Shown: positions 9,561 through 21,461, counted from the first letter of the stretch. The stretch is DNA of 64,000 bases from Blepharisma japonicum (GCA_949751835.1 CATKHK010000072.1:178972-242971); one strand, 5' to 3'. Notes: generated by a model not told the origin, from the letters alone. Made by a program: numbers and translations.

Positions 9561-11708
9561 ATGGAAAAGGTGGAAGACCTATGATGGGAAGAAGAAGTTA
9601 ACGAAAAATACCAGCTTCTCAAAAAGTTCATGTATTCACTCTGGGTGTTCGGAGGAAGCTTACTGATTTTCTTAAATGTATTTTTTGATTCATTTTTTGA
9701 GTTCTTGCCAAGCCATATCCCTTACTTTATTATTCATTCTATTGGTAGCTTTGGGACTTGGCTTATCGGCACAAAAAATGTAACTTATAAATGCCTTTAT
9801 TCAATTCTTTATTCAGAGTATGCAGGTTTTGTGTTTTGAACGATGGGAAATTATGAGTGGAAAGCTCACAGTATGCTATTTGAGATGATATCCCTCATCT
9901 TTATAAACAGCTTTGAACTTCCATTTATAAGGAAAGGGATTTTTAAAACCCTTATAGTTTCCAAGCATATTTTCCTATGGTATTATTTGAAATCAGTGAC
10001 TGGCGAGCAGGAATTTTCAGTTGATCACATGCCTCATTTAATTGCATGCCTTACTTTATTTCTTTATAACTTGAATTCATACTATCTTAAAGAAAAGTCC
10101 TTAAATCGATTTACATATAGAAAAAATCTGGAAATCGCGGAGGAAAGGTTAGAGTTATTAATGAACTTGCACACAGATGGAATCCTAGTATTTTCTGAAA
10201 GGTCTGTTTTATACACTAACATTCATACAACCAGATTGTTAGGATGCAGGCCATGCGAGATAATAAATGAGCTCTCAAAAATTGAATACTGCAATGGGAA
10301 AAAATACTCAAGCTTAACTAGCTCAAATAAATTGATGGATGATATCCATCTTATTCATGTTTTACCTGCTGGTGAAGAGGTTATGCTTGGAATATGCCAA
10401 AGGCAAGGGAACAATTTGGAGTGGAAAGGCAGGAAATTGATGTTTGAAGGGTCAGAGTGTGTATTGCTGAGCATAAGGGACGTAAACCATATGATTCAGC
10501 TAGAGCAAACAATTTCTGATAACACTTTAAAGAATATTCTCTTAAGATCTGTTTCTCATGAGTTGAGGACTCCAATTAATGCTATCACCTTCTTAACTGA
10601 TAGCTTGATTTGTGAAAGCAGCACAATAGAAAGGGAGCTCTGCAAACTGAAGCTGGACATGATTTCACTATCTTCTAAACTCTTGCTTTCGCTAGTTAAT
10701 GATTTATTAGATTATTCCAAGATGATGACTGGCGCTTTTTCAATTAAAAAGACTAAATTCCGCTTATATGAAGTCATAAATGATGTACTCAAACTTATCA
10801 AACTTCAGGCTGAGAAAAAAGGTCTCACACTTATTTTAAGATATGATTCATCTTTGCCACAATTTGTGTTCTCTGATTCACTTAGACTGAAGCAAGCTCT
10901 ATTGAACCTCCTCAGCAACTCATTAAAGTTCACAATAAAAGGATCAATTGAAGTTATATGTATAATGAGCATCAAAGGGAAATTAAAAATAAAAGTTAAG
11001 GATACAGGAATTGGGATTTCTGAAAACAAAATCAACGATCTTTTCAAGGAATTTAACACAGAGAGACATGAAACTCTGAATCCTCAAGGCTGCGGGCTTG
11101 GCTTGTATATTTCCAGTAGAATTGTTAAAGATTTAGGAGGAAGCTCAATTAAAGCAAAATCACAAATCGACGTCGGTTCTTCTTTCAGCTTTGAAATTGA
11201 TATACTTGAAGAAAATAATCCAGACCCTCAACCATACGAATCGGCACAAAGTTTTAGCACAGACGAGCAGAATTTTCTAATAACTCCTAGAGATTTCCAA
11301 GCATTGTGCACAGAAAAGGAGCCTACTTCTGTTTTAATTGCAGATGACAATGATATTAATAGAATCATGCTAGGGAATCTTTTATCAAAGTATGGAATCT
11401 CTTTTGATGAAGCTTGCACAGGAAAAGAAGCAATCAGGCTTGTTGAAAAAATGAGCAAACTTAATAGGCCTTATAAAGTGATTGTCATGGATGGGAGCAT
11501 GCCTGAACTAAACGGATGGGATGTGTCAAATCTTATAAATAGAATGTATTTCGAATATGAAATCAGTTATCTTCCAATTATTATTGGATATACAGCATTT
11601 AGCTCTGAAGAAGAAATTACATTGTGCTATCAAAGTGGAATGAGTTATTGCTTGTTGAAGCCTTGCAATCCAGATGAGCTGATTTCCACAATTAGAAAAT
11701 ACATTTAA
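9561..11708 (+). CDS. Membrane hybrid histidine kinase 1 (TM-PAS-like-HisKA-HATPase-REC)
   Basis: 715 aa. Start chosen at 9561 (MEKVEDLWWEEEVN, with TGA=Trp) because both paralogues in this window share the N-terminal WW/WA-E-E/D-E-V-N pattern. Residues about 25-180 hold several membrane helices; 190-290 is a PAS-like sensor segment. The H-box is SVSHELRTPINAI with His333. The HATPase has N-box LLNLLSNSLKFT, G1 DTGIGIS and G2 GCGLGLYIS. The receiver domain has phospho-acceptor Asp644 (VMDGSMPELNG), acidic pair ADDND and Lys700 (LLKPC). All residues needed for His-to-Asp phosphorelay are present, so it should be active; downstream HPt and output partners are not visible here. Stop TAA. Confidence 0.93.
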
Positions 11709-11712
11709 ATGC

Positions 11713-11731
11713 AATAATAATTATTAATTTT
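11713..11731 (+). repeat. 19-nt direct repeat, right copy
   Basis: Same 19 nt as 9542-9560, five nucleotides after the stop codon of histidine kinase 1, so the two copies bracket that gene almost exactly. Confidence 0.5.
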
Positions 11732-11947
11732 GGCATGATAATTTATTTTGGGAAATTCAAGCAATATCTCTAAAGCCAACACCCCATTTTTTAGATATTC
11801 CTAATAATAATATTTTAAAATTTTCTGTTTATTTACAAATTAGATTGTCTCGCCTTAGTAAGTTTCTTTTAAAATAAAATCAAATAAAATTATATTTTCT
11901 GATCTTCCCTAATAATTAAAGCTAATAAATTTCATTTAAAAAAGAAT

Positions 11948-12532
11948 ATGAGTAATCCAGAAGAGTACATCTCAGTAATGATAGAATCTGATGAAGCATT
12001 CAGATCCCAGTTCGATCCGTCAAGCCAATCATATCACAATGGAGACCCTACTCCAGTTCCTCTAGGCGGTGAGCGAGTACCCGAATCTATGCCGACAGCT
12101 TACGACCCCAATGGCTATCAGCAAGACACTCCAATGGATCCTGCTTACTACTACTTGAGCGATGCTAGAAATATTCTGCTCAATTTCAAAAAAGCTCTAT
12201 CCCAAATCTGCCCAAATGTTGAAGCAGTTATGAGGGCTCGAAAATTCAAAGATCCAGTGAAAAAGCAGCAGGAAATGGAAAAAAGACACATGGGGCTTCT
12301 TCAATCATTAGAAGCAGCTCAAGGAATTGCAGTGGAACTTTTGCAGTATGTTGATGTTATTCCTGACTACGGAGAAGTGATCAACGAGGTTTTTCAAAGA
12401 GGACTGGTTGAGTACAATTCAAAAGGTGAATATGGTGAATACATGCGCTATATGACGTTGCTGACTCAGAGAGTATTCAAGGACAGCCAAGATATTTTGA
12501 TGAGAATGAAAGTAATAAAAAGCCAATCGTAA
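11948..12532 (+). CDS. Unknown protein, 194 aa
   Basis: ATG at 11948 to TAA at 12530-12532. Residues 1-65 are polar and Pro/Gln/Tyr-rich (PSSQSYHNGDP, MDPAYYYL), probably disordered. Residues 70-190 are helical with no membrane segment or signal peptide. I recognise no family. Codon use and isolation (over 100 nt to each neighbour) match a genuine single-exon gene of this genome. Confidence 0.75.
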   Translation: MSNPEEYISVMIESDEAFRSQFDPSSQSYHNGDPTPVPLGGERVPESMPTAYDPNGYQQDTPMDPAYYYLSDARNILLNFKKALSQICPNVEAVMRARKFKDPVKKQQEMEKRHMGLLQSLEAAQGIAVELLQYVDVIPDYGEVINEVFQRGLVEYNSKGEYGEYMRYMTLLTQRVFKDSQDILMRMKVIKSQS

Positions 12533-12672
12533 TATTTATTTATTTGAAAATGAATATTTATGCTGTATATCTAATATGATATTTGTGGCTTATTTAAATG
12601 AAAATTTGAATAAGCGCTGCTGAAAACTATCAAAATATTATTGAATTAAAAAATTATATATTATTTCTATAC

Positions 12673-15600
12673 TTAATCTATCAAATAAGAGTAGTCTTTT
12701 CCATCTTCCCTCATCAAGAGTATTGCACGAGAATTCATACTCCACATAACGCTGACAGTATCTAGAATATCTCTATATTTTTTCCCCGCCCTCTGCACTT
12801 CTGGGAGTTGAAGCGTTTTAAAGGGTTTTAAATTCATGGAGTTAATAAAGCCTCCAAAAAAGCCAGCATCCAGCTTTCAAATCCTAAGTGATTGATCGTC
12901 AGAGGAATAAGAGACTAATCGAGTTCCGCATTTACTAAAATGAACTGCACAAATAGGGCCATCATGACCTTCGAGAATTTTTAATCTTGTTGCAGTTTTT
13001 AAATCATAAATTACTATCAGGTTGCTTAAAGTCCCTACTGCTAATCTTTGCTTTTCTTGAGAAAATGCCACCATTGGCAATTTCAAGACCATTTGTTGCA
13101 GAACCTCGCCTGCTTTTTCAATGCATAATTTTCGTATTTGTACATTATGAGGATCTAGTGTTTTAAGTACAAGTTCAACGATATAAGTCATATAAACTGG
13201 GATCTCCTCATATCTTTTATTGATAAGCACCTGCAATGCAATTAAGCAAGAAAGTGGATAGCATTTGTGCTTTTCTATGTCAAGAATTTCATCTGAAATG
13301 AATTCCAAAAAAAGGTTCATGTCTCAAATTGCAATTGAAATAAGTGATTTGTAATAAAGTTTATTTAAATCAGATTCTCTGCAGCTACATAGCAAGATTT
13401 CGCAAATAAAATCTTTGACTTGGCTCAGATTTAGCACTGTTCTTAAAACTTTCATGCATTTTCCAATTATATCAGCTGCCAAGATGAAATAATTTTTTTG
13501 CCCCGATTTCAGCATGCTCTTTAAGGATATTACAAGTCCATTGACATCTTTGTCTTTAATGTGCTTTGATTCTAATGACAAATACCCTAAAAGCAAAGCA
13601 GATAATGCTTGAATTGTGCCTGAAGGGATACAAGATTCCTTATTGATTGATATAAGCGAATCTTGAAAGCTATTTTTACGGCTTCCTGGCTGCTTTATGT
13701 TTAGCAAACTGGAGGCAGCAATAAAAACTCTTTTTTTATTTCGTTTTGGAATAAGAGGTAGATTCGTCTCCATAAGAGCAGCAGCTATCCTATTTCCAGA
13801 AACTGCCATAAGCCCAAGAACCGATAAATCCGGATACTTATAATTAGCTACATGTGGAGAATAATTCGCGTGTGTGAGCTGATATAATTTTTGTTTAACT
13901 TTTCTTTTGATGGGCTTAAGTGATTCAATAATATTAAAAAGCGATAAATTCAACGTAGCCGAACAATAAGGCGAAATATCATATTTATCTTTAAGCTGAG
14001 GCAATATAAATGAAAGAGAGTTATCAATCCCAACAATTCCTAAGTATCCATTAACTGCAGGCTCAATTAATTCAAAAAAATTTCGTAATTCTGAAACTAC
14101 TGACGTGTGAAATTTGCATGTTGAATGCCAGCATGTAAGCAAACTAAGGACGTGCTCTAAGCATCCACCTGGATTGTCGATATTTCGGATGGCATGAGCA
14201 ATTCCTTGCCCATTTAAATGCAACACAGGAAACTCACAGCCACCAATATTAACACTATCCACGTACAAAGCTGACTTATAGAATGGGATAAATTGTTGCC
14301 TTAAATTAAATTGTAGAGTATCAATGAGAAAGTCATTATTTTCATGCTGATCAACAACCTCACTTTCGATTCTCTTTCTAAGAGGCTTTCTTAAAAGCAC
14401 GCAAGATCCAAATCCTGACAATACTCGCTCAAGTGCTTGAATAATCATATTATAAACGTAAACATAGCCATCTTCGCAAGCAACCACCAAATATTCTAAA
14501 AGAACATGAACTTTAGCTTCTATAATTTTAGAATGCAAAGCTTGAAAGTAACAAACAACACTATTTGTTATCATCGAAATCAAAACAATGGATCCATCTT
14601 CGCACTGTGCTAACAAAGTTTTTTCCCAGTTTTTTCACGAGTGTTCCCAAAATTTTTCGTTGATACTTTCTACAGTATCTTCAATACAACTAACACCAAT
14701 CACATATTTAACAGGGCTGCCATATAAATCAATTACAGAAAGTGGCTCATGCTTATTTACTTCAGATTTGTCGGGAACTGCATGAGATCCATTATTAGTT
14801 GAATTGGTCCTTTTTAAAGCTGAGACTTCTGGCCTTCTTGGGCTGGGAAGTAGAAAATCATTATATTCTTCATTAGAAAACTCTCAAAGGCACATCACAT
14901 TATCAGTACTGCAAGTAATTAATTTTCCTTTGGCGAGGTGGATGCATGTAATTTGTGTTTTATGATAAAGATATGTTCGCGCTGGCTGCAAAGGATGAAA
15001 AGGACAAACAAAAATTTTTCCTGAAGTAGTCCCTACTATAAAATAGGGTCATGAGTCACATAACACTACATTAGAAACAGCAATAGTTTCTCCAATTTTA
15101 AATAAGTGGTGCAGCCTTTTATCTGCAAAATGCCCAAAATCTGTCATTTTGAATGAAAATTTCATAGTTTCTGATGGTAGAAGTTCTTCATTTCTTATTT
15201 TACTTAAATCATGCAAAAAAATGCAATTTTTTCATGTAGAAAACAACCTGTTATTAAGGTTTTGTGCATTATACAGCGGAGTAGCAGTCTTAGCTACTAC
15301 AAGTTCAATATCATCAAGATGAAATATTCTTCCATCCTCCATGCTTATTGCTTTCAGTAAAGCTGGAATATAATCCTCTCCCCCATCATTTATACCTATT
15401 TCATCTAGTATCCTTTTAATTGGGTATCTCATAATTTTGTCACTTTCTATCACAATATATAAAAATTCTTCATAAAATTCAGCAAAAATAATAGTTTCAG
15501 CAGTATTTAATATAGCTTTGTCTCTATCTAAAATTTTAAATCAAGACGAGTGGTAAATTTCTAATTTATTTTCAAAAACAACTGCAATAAGTGAGCCATC

Positions 15601-16281
15601 TTTGCTGCAGCTGAATTTTTTTGCACTTTCTGCTTCATCTAAAGCTAATGTAAAATAAGAATCAGTGTTAATTTTCAAAATTTCTGCTTTTTCAAAGCAA
15701 AAATTCCTTAGATCTGGGATACTTCAAAACGATATCTCATTCCTATTACTTAGCCCCATTAACTGGCTCGAGTTTCCATCTGACTCTATTCTAATTCATA
15801 CTAATGGACTTTTCATAACAAAACAACAGAGTTTACACATGCTTCACAAATCAATCAGAAAAATTTCGCAGATTTCCCCTGAAATTGCAGCTATTCGGTT
15901 TTGAATCACTATCAGCTTATCAAGCCTTGTAGCATCTGGAAGCAAGGATCTTTGTGAAGAACTCATACATCTCCCATCCTCAGAATCTCAATTTCTTATT
16001 TTATGATCAGAATGAAGCGATATAATTCATTTCTCACAACTTACAAGCTCAGGATAAGGAGGCTTTGCAAATGCCAACGCACGGCACTCCATTTCTTTTG
16101 AAATTGTGCAAATTATGTCAGCTTTGAATTGGTCATCATGTAATTTTCATATGATTATTTCTCCAGTTTCACTCCCAGTGCAGAATAAATCGGTGTCAAG
16201 AGCAATGCATAAGATATTGTGAACGATTTCAGGGCTGTTTTTGTTCCAAAATATAAAAGACAGAGGCGCTGAGCAAGACAT
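12673..16281 (-). CDS. WDR7: WDR7 / rabconnectin-3 beta WD40 protein
   Basis: 1202 aa in one frame from ATG at 16279-16281 to TAA at 12673-12675, with many in-frame TGA=Trp codons (seven in the first 250 residues). An N-terminal WD40 propeller (KIRNWDSEDGRCMS, ITCIHLAKGKLITCSTD) is followed by a long helical middle. A C-terminal WD40 pair then appears: RLAVGTLSNLIVIYDLKTA, HDGPICAVHFSKCGTRLVSY, ending LLMREDGKDYSYLID. This order and the C-terminal motifs match WDR7, the beta subunit of rabconnectin-3. That complex, with DMXL proteins, binds and promotes assembly of the vacuolar H+-ATPase. The human protein is about 1490 aa; the shorter length is in the middle region. Confidence 0.82.
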
Positions 16282-16439
16282 TTATTTTATACTTGACTCA
16301 TATTTTAAATTTCTCAAAATGCTATATGGGCTTTTTAATTAAAAAACTAATAAATTACTGGAAAATTAAAAATAAGCGTCGAGATTTGAGTTTTTAATTT
16401 TAAGAAAGAGAGTTCCAATATAATATTTAGCATTTTAAA

Positions 16440-16928
16440 ATGTATTGTATAGACAAAATTGATGACGGAATTTTCTTAGGAAATGAAGCGGTTGCGTTGA
16501 GACAGGAGATTCTGAAAGAGAACGGCATAACGCATATTATTATTGCTGCGAAAGAGCTTGAACCCCATTTTGAAGGGATATTTGTGTATAAAAAGATTGA
16601 CGCTTATGACCAGTCCAGCTCAGATATCACGAAATTTTTTGAAGAGTGCAACAACTTCATAGATGAAGCGCTTACAAATGATGGCAGAGTTCTAATTCAC
16701 TGTTATCAAGGAGTTTCAAGGAGTTGTGCAGTTGCAGCCGCTTATTTAATTTCAAAAAGAGGTTATAGCTGTAAACTTGCCTTAGATTACATAAAGAAAA
16801 AGCATTATGAATGCTGCCCTAATAATGGCTTTATAGAACAACTTGAAGCATATTATCGAAGTCTTCAAAAAATGAAATCAAACGGCGAAGAAGTAAAATC
16901 CTCAAGGTGTCATTGCCTCATTTTTTAA
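16440..16928 (+). CDS. Dual-specificity protein phosphatase with CaaX-like end
   Basis: 162 aa. The DSP fold is shown by the N-terminal strand IDDGIFLGNEAVA and the P-loop VLIHCYQGVSRS, giving catalytic Cys88 and Arg in HCx5R. It is followed by AAAYLISKRGYSCKLALDYI as in small atypical DUSPs. The candidate general acid is the Asp in AYDQSSSDI. The protein ends CHCLIF, a CaaX-type prenylation signal, so membrane attachment is likely. It removes phosphate from Tyr and Ser/Thr or from non-protein substrates; the target cannot be read from sequence. A second DSP gene lies at 35453-35929. Confidence 0.9.
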   Translation: MYCIDKIDDGIFLGNEAVALRQEILKENGITHIIIAAKELEPHFEGIFVYKKIDAYDQSSSDITKFFEECNNFIDEALTNDGRVLIHCYQGVSRSCAVAAAYLISKRGYSCKLALDYIKKKHYECCPNNGFIEQLEAYYRSLQKMKSNGEEVKSSRCHCLIF

Positions 16929-17100
16929 CAATATCCAAATAGTTAAATCAGCATTTAATCAAAGTAATAATAAAAATTAATATTTTCCAGCTCAATTATT
17001 CATTGGCAAATATTTATTATTAAAGCAAATTATGAATCATTATCACTTTTATAGAACAGTTTTTTATTATAAATATTCAAATATCAACTGTGGATCAAAA

Positions 17101-17574
17101 ATGTCTAATTTAGCAGGAAAAGCAAGTTACTTTGGAACAGGGTCAAACTCGCCAAGCGATTTGATTGCAATAAGGGAAAACTTAGGGTTAATGTCAACAC
17201 GAGATATGCCACTAGGAGAGTTTCGATTGAAAGATCTCAAATACGAAATTACTTCTGCAAAGAAGATTTTGAGAAGCATAAATAATGACATTGAATCTAT
17301 AAAAGACAAACATTCAAAAGAATTCAAAAATATTTGGATGACTATCAAGGAGATCAAAGAGCTGAAGGATGCTAAAGAGCCCTTTCAAATGCAAAGTGAA
17401 AATTCCCCAGCCAATTCGAAAGTAGTATCAGCTCAAATATTTGAATTACAGACAAAAGTGAATGAAATGCTCAGCGAGATGGATGTGAAAAAGAGCCCAA
17501 GTTTATCTCAAAGCTTGATGGATAGCCAAGGATATGGATCATTATCCGAAAGACTTTATAGAAAAACAAAATAA
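17101..17574 (+). CDS. Small coiled-coil protein, about 157 aa
   Basis: I prefer ATG at 17101 (MSNLAGKASYFGTGS); an in-frame ATG at 17032 would add 23 residues from sequence that looks like an AT-rich leader. Residues about 40-145 are helical and charged with heptad character; the C-terminus is Ser-rich (SQGYGSLSERLYRKTK). No known family, no membrane segment. Stop TAA. Confidence 0.7.
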   Translation: MSNLAGKASYFGTGSNSPSDLIAIRENLGLMSTRDMPLGEFRLKDLKYEITSAKKILRSINNDIESIKDKHSKEFKNIWMTIKEIKELKDAKEPFQMQSENSPANSKVVSAQIFELQTKVNEMLSEMDVKKSPSLSQSLMDSQGYGSLSERLYRKTK

Positions 17575-17866
17575 TTTAATGTCTCAATAATATTGACAAT
17601 CGATTTGAATAAACTTTAGCTAGCTTAAACCCCTTTATTTCTTTATAAGCTTCTAGCTTTAAAGTGATTTTAAAAAAATAATATTAGATATGCAGATTTA
17701 ATGCATGAGAAAAATAATTTTATCTTTTTTCAAAAAATGCAGCAAGTCAGCAAGGTTATGATTAAAAAAAATAGTTACTTTAGTTGGAAAAGAAAGATCT
17801 GAAATTTTTCTTTAGGAAAAGAAAGATTTAGTAGAAAATCAAATAAAAGCAATTAGTAATGTTATA

Positions 17867-19352
17867 ATGGATAGTGAAAGTGAGACTGTTATTTCTGAAA
17901 GTAAAAATAATTTTAGATGAGCTGCCACGTCTCCTGAGTACATACTTAGACATATCAATTGACTTTATCAAGCACCTAGAGTATGAAAAAGCCTTAGATG
18001 CTCTTTCTCATAATGAAGATCTCCTTAACGCTGCTGCAATGCAAAAAGCATATGTTGACCCTGATTTCATTGTTGCAACTTCTCATAATAGTGCTTTATG
18101 CTACCAAAAGTATTACTTATTTAGACTAGGCTTACTTCAAGAATGCGCTTCAGCTCTGATGACTTCCATTTCCGTTTGCACTAGCTTTCTCGATGTAAAT
18201 TACCCTCACCAATACTCACTTCAAACGACTGATGAAAAGCTGATGAAATTAAATTACTCTTACAAAATCCACCTTCAGCTCTGTGCAATCCTTTCACAGT
18301 TAGAGCAGCATGATGAAGCCTTAATAAATGCTAAGAAAGCTCTGACGAAAATTCAAGAGGTCATCAATATCAACCTTAAACTATGCAAGGAGCATTTGGA
18401 GAGGCATAAAAAGCTCATAGAGACCTCTTCTTTGAGAAAAAGGGTGCAAAAGCAGCCTCAGTATAAACTGTTTGAAAGTCCTCATTATTTAAGGTATCAT
18501 CAATTAGTTACAAAAGCATTGCCAATTTTGAAAATTTTAGACAACGACGATTTCAATCAAATAAATAGGCACAAGATTAATTGTGAAGGCTGCGAATGAA
18601 TTTATGAGTATAATATAGGAGATATTATGACTATACAAGTGTTGTTTATGGACGACTTAAAATGGCAAGGATCTTCACAGACAGAGCTTTCCACAGAAAT
18701 TCTGCTAGAAAAAGCTTTTATTATGGCTGCAGCGCAATTTTGCATTGCTGTTGAAATGCGATTTTTAGTCAATAAAGGCTCTGTTGATTATTTTTTGCTA
18801 GAATCTAAAGTTTGAATGCAGAGAGGAATTAAGATAGCATGGGCTTTGCTGCCTGATACTTCTCCTTTATTAGCATATATGAAATCACTTTATAATAAAA
18901 ACTATAAAGAAGAATCCCCAAGAAAATCTCATCTAAAACTATTGCTAAAAGAATCAAGAAGCAATTCATTTGTTAGGAGAACACCAAGCCGTGCAAAGAC
19001 GCCGAATTCTTTTGGAAACAATGGAATGAACAGATCTAACAGCTTTAGCCTTTCTAAAACTCCATCGAAAACACCAAAACATGATAAAGATTTGAAGCTG
19101 CTAAATAAATCAGAAGAAAAAATCAGAAGACTTGAACCACTAAAGCTTAGAGAAGCCAAAAATCTAGAGAAAAACACAAAAACTGAAGAGAAGTCTCCAA
19201 ATTCAAGCAAAAAAATATCATACCCTGTACCATATCAGCAGCTTCATTCAAAGCTTGAAAAAATCCAAGTAGCATCTTATGATGAGTCAGATTTTTCCAG
19301 CGATATACTTCCTCATTCCTCAGGAGAGTCAGAAAATAATGCAAAATTTTAA
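17867..19352 (+). CDS. TPR-like helical-repeat protein, 489 aa, one 16-nt intron
   Basis: ATG at 17867 (MDSESETVISE), a 16-nt intron at 17901-17916, then ELPRLLSTYLDISIDFIKHL. TGA at 18597-18599 and 18813-18815 encode Trp; stop TAA. Residues about 25-190 resemble tetratricopeptide-type helix pairs (KHLEYEKALDALSHNEDLL; SQLEQHDEALINAKKAL). Residues about 210-330 are a second helical domain (LKWQGSSQTELSTEILLEKA). The last 150 residues are Ser/Lys/Pro-rich with SRAKTP, SKTP and SKTPK motifs suitable for proline-directed kinases. A scaffold or microtubule-associated role is possible; no named orthologue recognised. Confidence 0.8.
17901..17916 (+). other. 16-nt spliceosomal intron
   Basis: GTAAAAATAATTTTAG. 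Removing 16 nt shifts the MDSESETVISE frame into the TPR-like frame; without it the start codon frame ends at TAA after about 48 residues. A at position 10. Confidence 0.85.
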
Positions 19353-19404
19353 TCAAACTTCTATTGAGTGTATAATATAATGCTTAGTATTTTTAAATTT
19401 TATC

Positions 19405-20247
19405 CTAGCTGCGATCAATATTCAATCGATAAAATCTATTGTCTCATTGAAAGCATTGACTTGGTCTATTGGTTATAACTTCTAGCCTTCTATATCGCTC
19501 AAGAATATCACAATCTAATGAATATTGAAGTTTGTGCAAACAAACAGGGCAAAGACTTCCAGGTTTTTTCGTTGATTCCTCTAAACTATTTGAGCCATTC
19601 ATAATGCATTTATAGAAAATGCAATGTTTAACTCCAAACATATGGAAAATCTCATGAGTCATAGTTCTGCCAGCTCTATACCAAAGAAGTTCATTGGCTT
19701 GATCATTTGGTAACTCCTCATCATAAAATCTAGCAAATGAAAATACTCCAATTCTTCCAGATGCTAGCCCAAAAACATAATTTCATGATTCTTTATGATA
19801 AATATCTATATTTGTAATCCCTATAATACAATGGGCATCTTTAGGAAGCATGAGCTTATTGATTATATCAATTGCATTATATTGCAGAGCTCCATCATTA
19901 TACCTTGATTTGATTTTCATTTCTGCTAAAGGTTTCATTGGTAAAAAGCAAATTCTTGTTCCTATAAAGAATGCTTCACAGTAGCTTTTAAGATAATCAC
20001 TCATTTCTCTTGGAATAGAATCAAGAATTTGAATATAAATTTTATTTTTGCTGCCAATAGGCTTTCTCGATACTTTTTTGAAACCTTCAAAAGTTTGTCC
20101 TTTTTCTTGATGATGATAAAGCCAATCTCCAAGCTCAGGCCTTGGGAGAGGCTCAAATAAACACTCTTCAAAAAATGATTGAAGCTGCATGGGAACTTTT
20201 CCAATAGCTCGCCTTCTCTTTCCTTCGATCACAAATTCACTCTCCAT
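19405..20247 (-). CDS. Archaemetzincin (AMZ-type zinc metallopeptidase)
   Basis: 280 aa; TGA codons at 19783-19785 and 19444-19446 read as Trp; stop TAG at 19405-19407. The zinc site is HEIFHMFGVKH (His198, catalytic Glu199, His202, His208), followed by C, C-x-M and CPVC. This is the archaelysin signature HExxHxxGxxH-C-C-M-CxxC, which binds a catalytic and a structural zinc. The N-terminal domain starts MESEFVIEGKRRRA with no signal peptide, so it should be intracellular. Physiological substrates of AMZ1/AMZ2 proteins are poorly known. Confidence 0.9.
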
Positions 20248-20358
20248 TATTGTTTTTCTGAATATATCTTATCAAAATAACCGCAAATTCATATTATTTT
20301 AACTAAAATGGCTGATCTACTCTTTAAAAGTATGATTATCAACTGATATTATCTAAAA

Positions 20359-21039
20359 TTACAAAGCTACAAAAATAACAACAAGTAAAGCAATCAAAAT
20401 GATGATACAGCACATCATGAACCTATCAGCTGATTTTATAATTAATTCTGTCATCTTGGCAGTTGAGTTATTAGCTTTCAACTGATAATGATCAATAATT
20501 TTATCAACATCACTAAGCAATTGAGCATGTCTATCAAGTTCGTCGCTTAAATCCCATGAAACAGTCAGCACGTTTGCATTTATTCCCTTAAAGGCATCTT
20601 CCAATGCGCTTTGGTTTTTAAGCTGTGGTACTAGAGCAGACCTTAAATCTTTATTACTCAGATTTCTTGTGTCTTGAGTTTCAGAGCCGCTATCTCTTTT
20701 GAAATTAATGCCTAAGTCAGCTTGTATTTCTTTAGCGCCTTGCCTTGCTTTTTCATCAATTTTAAATAATTCTCTTTCAAGTTCGGCGACTTGAGATTTT
20801 CTTTTATTAATATCAGAATTACTCAAATTATAACAAGAAGGTTCTTGCTGATATGCTTGGATTATACGGATTAATCGATCTATGTTAATTGCCAATTCTT
20901 GTAGGCCTCCTCTTAGCTTGGTGTCAAGTCTTGATACTATTTCCCCATTCATTTTATTTTTCTCTCTTTCTGCAAGGTCAATATAAAGATGATTTTTTAC
21001 TCGAGTTGCTATATCAAGATCTTTTAAGAAGTTATCCAT
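20359..21039 (-). CDS. Tail-anchored Qc-type SNARE (Bet1/syntaxin-6/8-like)
   Basis: 226 aa. An N-terminal helical domain (residues 1-110) is followed by a SNARE motif at about 150-203 and a C-terminal membrane anchor (CCIIILIALLVVIFVAL, about 208-226). The motif LSDELDRHAQLLSDVDKIID aligns with Bet1 and syntaxin 6 around the zero layer; there the conserved Gln is His171 (codon CAT). Qc-SNAREs contribute one helix to the four-helix fusion bundle at Golgi, endosomes or the ER-Golgi interface; the exact compartment is unclear. Stop TAA. Confidence 0.75.
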   Translation of the reverse strand: MDNFLKDLDIATRVKNHLYIDLAEREKNKMNGEIVSRLDTKLRGGLQELAINIDRLIRIIQAYQQEPSCYNLSNSDINKRKSQVAELERELFKIDEKARQGAKEIQADLGINFKRDSGSETQDTRNLSNKDLRSALVPQLKNQSALEDAFKGINANVLTVSWDLSDELDRHAQLLSDVDKIIDHYQLKANNSTAKMTELIIKSADRFMMCCIIILIALLVVIFVAL

Positions 21040-21461
21040 TTTTTATCCCTTTTATAATAGCATATTTATATATAATTTAAAGTCAAAGGTTACTCGCCTA
21101 GTCCACTCTAAATTTTTATTAAGTGAAAAGCCTAAAACAAATAAAATTTATATTATAATATCAGTTTCTAATAAAAGCGATGCAGCAGATCATTATAGTT
21201 TAGGTTTTCATGCTATAACTGTTATAATAGTAATCTTTCAAGATGCTTTAATTACTAATAATTGATGAATTGCACCTAGTAATTTGAATGATTGCTCTCG
21301 CATGCAAAACAACCTAGAGCATGCATTTAAAATCGTTTTATTTATTTACACCAAAATTTTAAAAGCTATCTTATTTGGTTCTTGAAAATAGCAATTATTA
21401 ACAATTATCTTAATAAAGAAAAATAACAGATTTTTCATTTGAATCTTAAAGAACATTGTAA
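21040..21461. other. Intergenic region between divergent genes
   Basis: 422 nt between the starts of the SNARE and MFS genes, so it should carry both promoters. AT-rich; contains short hairpin-prone stretches but nothing I can assign. Confidence 0.5.

Noticed and set aside
17032-17100. Earlier ATG for the 157-aa coiled-coil protein
   Set aside because: The added segment is AT-rich, Tyr/Asn-rich and leader-like; the ATG at 17101 starts a normal-looking sequence. Not excluded.
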